Origin: M3007 sp033762055
GTDB taxonomy: Bacteria > Bacteroidota > Bacteroidia > Chitinophagales > Saprospiraceae
NCBI GenBank assembly: GCA_033762055.1
Contig: JANRLZ010000008.1
Location: 1-14,048, forward strand
DNA length: 14,048 bases
Direction: 5' to 3'
The notes under the pieces are model-generated. The model ran no database searches. It had not been told where the DNA came from and saw only the letters and a program-made list of their open reading frames with translations. Of this stretch, positions 13,750-14,048 are shown piece after piece. Each line of letters opens with the position of its first letter. Position 1 is the stretch's first letter. A program made the position numbers and the translations under genes.

Positions 13750-14048
13750 TTATTCCAGGATCATTTTGGTATGCGGAATGCCGTCTTCGAGATATTCTTC
13801 GCCGGTAGATCGAAAGCCGAGGCTTTCATAAAAACGCAGCAGGTAGGTTTGCGCTCCGATTTTGATGGGTACATCGCCAAAAAGGGCGCGGCACCTCCGG
13901 ATACTTTCTTCCATCAGCGTTTTTCCGGCGCCGGTTCCTCGTACCGACGGCGAACTAACTACGCGTCCGATCGAAATTTTGTTTTCATAAGCCACTCCTT
14001 TTGGTAAAATTCGGGTGTAACAAATCAATTTCCCGTTTGCATCGCGCC
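13750..14048 (-). CDS. elaA: ElaA-like GNAT acetyltransferase, N-terminus beyond window
   Basis: The frame is open to the right edge; 98 residues and the stop are visible. The apparent TTG start at 14028 is not real, because homologous coding continues upstream (RDANGKLICYTRILP). GNAT motif A is VVSSPSVRGTGAGKTLMEE, with the acetyl-CoA loop RGTGAG. The C-terminal IKIGAQTYLLRFYESLGF and EYLEDGIPHTKM are characteristic of ElaA. The acceptor substrate is not known for the family. It heads the visible part of an operon with the TIGR04283-type glycosyltransferase (14 bp) and DUF547; its promoter lies outside the window. Confidence 0.92.
   Translation of the reverse strand, partial: RDANGKLICYTRILPKGVAYENKISIGRVVSSPSVRGTGAGKTLMEESIRRCRALFGDVPIKIGAQTYLLRFYESLGFRSTGEEYLEDGIPHTKMILE

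Overview
The window looks like chromosomal DNA from a member of the Bacteroidota, most likely a Saprospiria or Lewinella/Haliscomenobacter-type bacterium; the family-level guess is inference. The pointers are a secreted protein with PKD domains of the WSFPGG type, the small ribosomal protein bTHX, DUF4197, DUF2147 and DUF547 proteins, several -7 boxes of the Bacteroidota type (TAnnTTTG), and starts with little Shine-Dalgarno signal. Nearly every gene has a recognisable family, and I see no phage, insertion sequence, CRISPR array or defence island.

Layout. Bases 1-2176 (minus) hold the N-terminal 725 residues of a large secreted protein that ends, within the window, in 87-residue tandem PKD repeats. 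A divergent gap leads to a DUF4197 lipoprotein (2430-3137, plus). A perfect hairpin separates it from a convergent minus-strand operon, read in the order dprA, alkaline phosphatase, GH113-like glycosidase (6558 down to 3189). Divergent from dprA is ccmB-ccmC (6679-8392, plus), part of the cytochrome c maturation system; ccmB seems to be transcribed from a -7 box that almost touches its ATG. A strong two-way terminator (8415-8456) separates it from two minus-strand family 2 glycosyltransferases: a DPM1-like one (10771-10064) followed by a CslA/cellulose-synthase-like membrane enzyme (10014-8479).

Then comes about 480 bp without a gene (10819-11302), holding a perfect 20-bp palindrome and several hairpins, followed by tRNA-Gln(TTG) on minus with its own promoter and terminator. 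Next are a DUF2147 secreted protein, the 37-residue bTHX gene with its own promoter and terminator, and a minus-strand operon entering from the right edge: an ElaA-like acetyltransferase (partial), a TIGR04283-type glycosyltransferase and a DUF547 protein.

As a whole this is a housekeeping and envelope region. The points most worth a second look are a roughly 140-residue domain inserted in the first periplasmic loop of CcmC, the probably leaderless ccmB transcript, the palindrome and possible structured RNA in the gene-free stretch, and the mosaic conservation of the PKD repeats. I found no convincing new multi-gene system.
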